Origin: Ureibacillus acetophenoni
Lineage (GTDB): Bacteria; Bacillota; Bacilli; Bacillales_A; Planococcaceae
Assembly: GCF_900220965.1 (NCBI RefSeq)
Contig: NZ_OBQC01000004.1
Location: 124,001-188,000, forward strand
DNA length: 64,000 bases
Direction of reading: 5' to 3'
Shown: one piece after another, positions 62,993-64,000 of the stretch
How positions within the stretch are numbered: position 1 is the stretch's first letter
Layout: every line of letters starts with the position of its first letter
Program-made: the position numbers and the translations under genes
The notes under the pieces: model-generated
The model's database searches: none
What the model saw: only the letters and a program-made list of their open reading frames with translations
Told to the model about the DNA's origin: nothing

Positions 62993-64000
62993 TCAAATTG
63001 TCAATGAATTTTTATTATTCTCAACAATTGGATAAACGGAATCATTAATCAACTCATTTAACTCACTTTCGTAATCTTTTTTAGTTTGATAATTCCAATT
63101 AAATTCATCCCCCATGTAAGCGATCACGGCATCCTTATATTTCCTGACAAACTCAATATCAAACAACAAATAACCCGTTCGCCTAATAAAAAAGTCTGTC
63201 GGTTTAACAACCATTTCCTCTTCTATGCTATATTGAAGCATTGCAAACAAAACGATTGGTAAATTATACTCACTTGAACGATTATCAATATCTTTCACTT
63301 TGCTAAATAGCTTATTAACATTGGAGCCATACCGATTTACAAGCATAGCTGCCTGTTTTTCAGTAAGTCCTAGTTCTATCCCTTTCTTTATCATTTCGAT
63401 TTTATATTCAAAAAACCCTTTTGACCCGCCTACATCACCACCAGAAATAGGAAGTTTCTTTGTTTGACAAGATTGATAAGTAACGTCCTTATTAATTTCT
63501 TTTAATCTACTGATTACATCATTTACAGCCATTTCTGCCATTTTACGATATCCGGTTAACTTCCCTCCCGCAATGGTAATTAAACCAGAATCAGAATGCC
63601 AAATCTCATCCTTCCTAGAAATTTCAGACATCCCTTTTTCATCTTCATAGATTAATGGACGAATTCCTACCCAACTCGACTCAATATGTTCGTTTGATAG
63701 ATTAATACTTGGAAACATTTCGTTCATTGCATTTATAATATAATCTATATCGGCTTTGGTCATTTTAGGGTTCTCTAAAGCTGCTTCATATTTTGTATCT
63801 GTCGTACCAATATAGGTTTTACCCTCCCTTGGAATTGCTAATAACATCCTTCCATCAGGAGTGTCAAAATAAATAGATTGCTTTAATGGGAAATGTTTCT
63901 GGTCAATAACAAGATGAACACCTTTTGTATGTTGTATTTTTTTCCCTTTTTTCGATTGATCTTTTTCCCGCAAAAGGTCAACCCAAGGTCCGCTCGCATT
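62993..64000 (-). CDS. glpD: Aerobic glycerol-3-phosphate dehydrogenase, 3' part (gene continues beyond the window)
   Basis: The frame is open to the last base, where ASGPWVDLLREKD is read, a stretch typical of GlpD; the 5' part lies outside. Visible are GVHLVIDQKHFPLKQSIYFD, RMLLAIPREGKTYIGTTDT, the FAD-domain end GLITIAGGKLTGYRKMAE and the C-terminal DAO_C helical domain with EEMVVKPTDFFIRRTGYLLF. The membrane-associated enzyme oxidises glycerol-3-phosphate to dihydroxyacetone phosphate with FAD. About 336 residues are present, compared with about 550 in full-length proteins. Its normal FAD-binding N-terminus cannot be checked. Confidence 0.95.
   Translation of the reverse strand, partial: NASGPWVDLLREKDQSKKGKKIQHTKGVHLVIDQKHFPLKQSIYFDTPDGRMLLAIPREGKTYIGTTDTKYEAALENPKMTKADIDYIINAMNEMFPSINLSNEHIESSWVGIRPLIYEDEKGMSEISRKDEIWHSDSGLITIAGGKLTGYRKMAEMAVNDVISRLKEINKDVTYQSCQTKKLPISGGDVGGSKGFFEYKIEMIKKGIELGLTEKQAAMLVNRYGSNVNKLFSKVKDIDNRSSEYNLPIVLFAMLQYSIEEEMVVKPTDFFIRRTGYLLFDIEFVRKYKDAVIAYMGDEFNWNYQTKKDYESELNELINDSVYPIVENNKNSLTI

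Noticed and set aside
62993-63973. A glpD-like gene starting at 63973
   Set aside because: The frame continues to the window edge with conserved GlpD sequence; the TTG at 63973 is internal.

Overview
The window looks like chromosome of a low-GC, Gram-positive, endospore-former-type bacterium of the order Bacillales. A Planococcaceae/Caryophanaceae member close to Lysinibacillus or Solibacillus is my best guess, by inference only. The signs are AT-rich DNA, strong AGGAGG-type ribosome binding sites, frequent TTG and GTG starts, a perfect CodY box, a near-consensus CcpA cre site, an LCP-family cell wall transferase, and DppA- and GlpD-type genes. I see no rRNA, tRNA, CRISPR array, complete insertion sequence or prophage.

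1-28.5 kb is a large cell-surface polysaccharide locus, all on the minus strand. Reading with transcription: a CapB-type tyrosine kinase (27799-28518); a 50-residue protein with its own promoter and terminator (27525-27677); a Wzx/Wzy operon from 26825 to 17493 (Wzz-like protein, a second kinase-like protein with a ruined P-loop, initiating sugar transferase, epimerase, flippase, polymerase, two glycosyltransferases, ManC) closed by a terminator at 17278; a deacetylase with a leucine-rich tail; a second initiating transferase followed by an amino-acid decarboxylase-like gene, an ATP-grasp ligase-like gene, a reductase, a glycosyltransferase and WecB; then LmbE-like and NodB-like deacetylases, an amino-sugar block (Gfo/Idh dehydrogenase, GNAT/FemAB-like, WbqC-like, DegT aminotransferase) and a second polymerase. 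Two initiating transferases and two polymerases suggest two polymers or a composite locus; gene remnants near 15.4 and 17 kb support assembly by recombination.

28.5-32.4 kb is dominated by repeats: a 103-bp tandem array (28976-29338) and a very regular 102-bp array (30126-30767) in which a TTGCG core recurs every 21 or 18 bp. Between and after them lie a VanZ-like gene, an LCP transferase and a 35-residue membrane protein.

32.4-41.8 kb is a peptide-scavenging module: an AAA+ regulator without the sigma-54 contact motif, an Opp/Dpp ABC transporter, an asparaginase-II-type enzyme and a divergent D-aminopeptidase DppA.

41.8-51 kb holds a decayed serine hydrolase, a 163-bp repeat family on both sides of an endonuclease-like gene, and a MarR gene divergent from a four-gene operon (PatB-type C-S lyase, M20 amidohydrolase, MFS exporter, YfcC transporter) with an exact CodY box between them.

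51-64 kb carries a PAS-GGDEF-EAL-PilZ cyclic-di-GMP protein, a frameshifted histone-deacetylase-like gene, a LuxR regulator, an amino acid permease with a cre site, an acyl-CoA synthetase, a thiamine-diphosphate enzyme behind an attenuator-like leader, and the 3' part of glpD running off the window.
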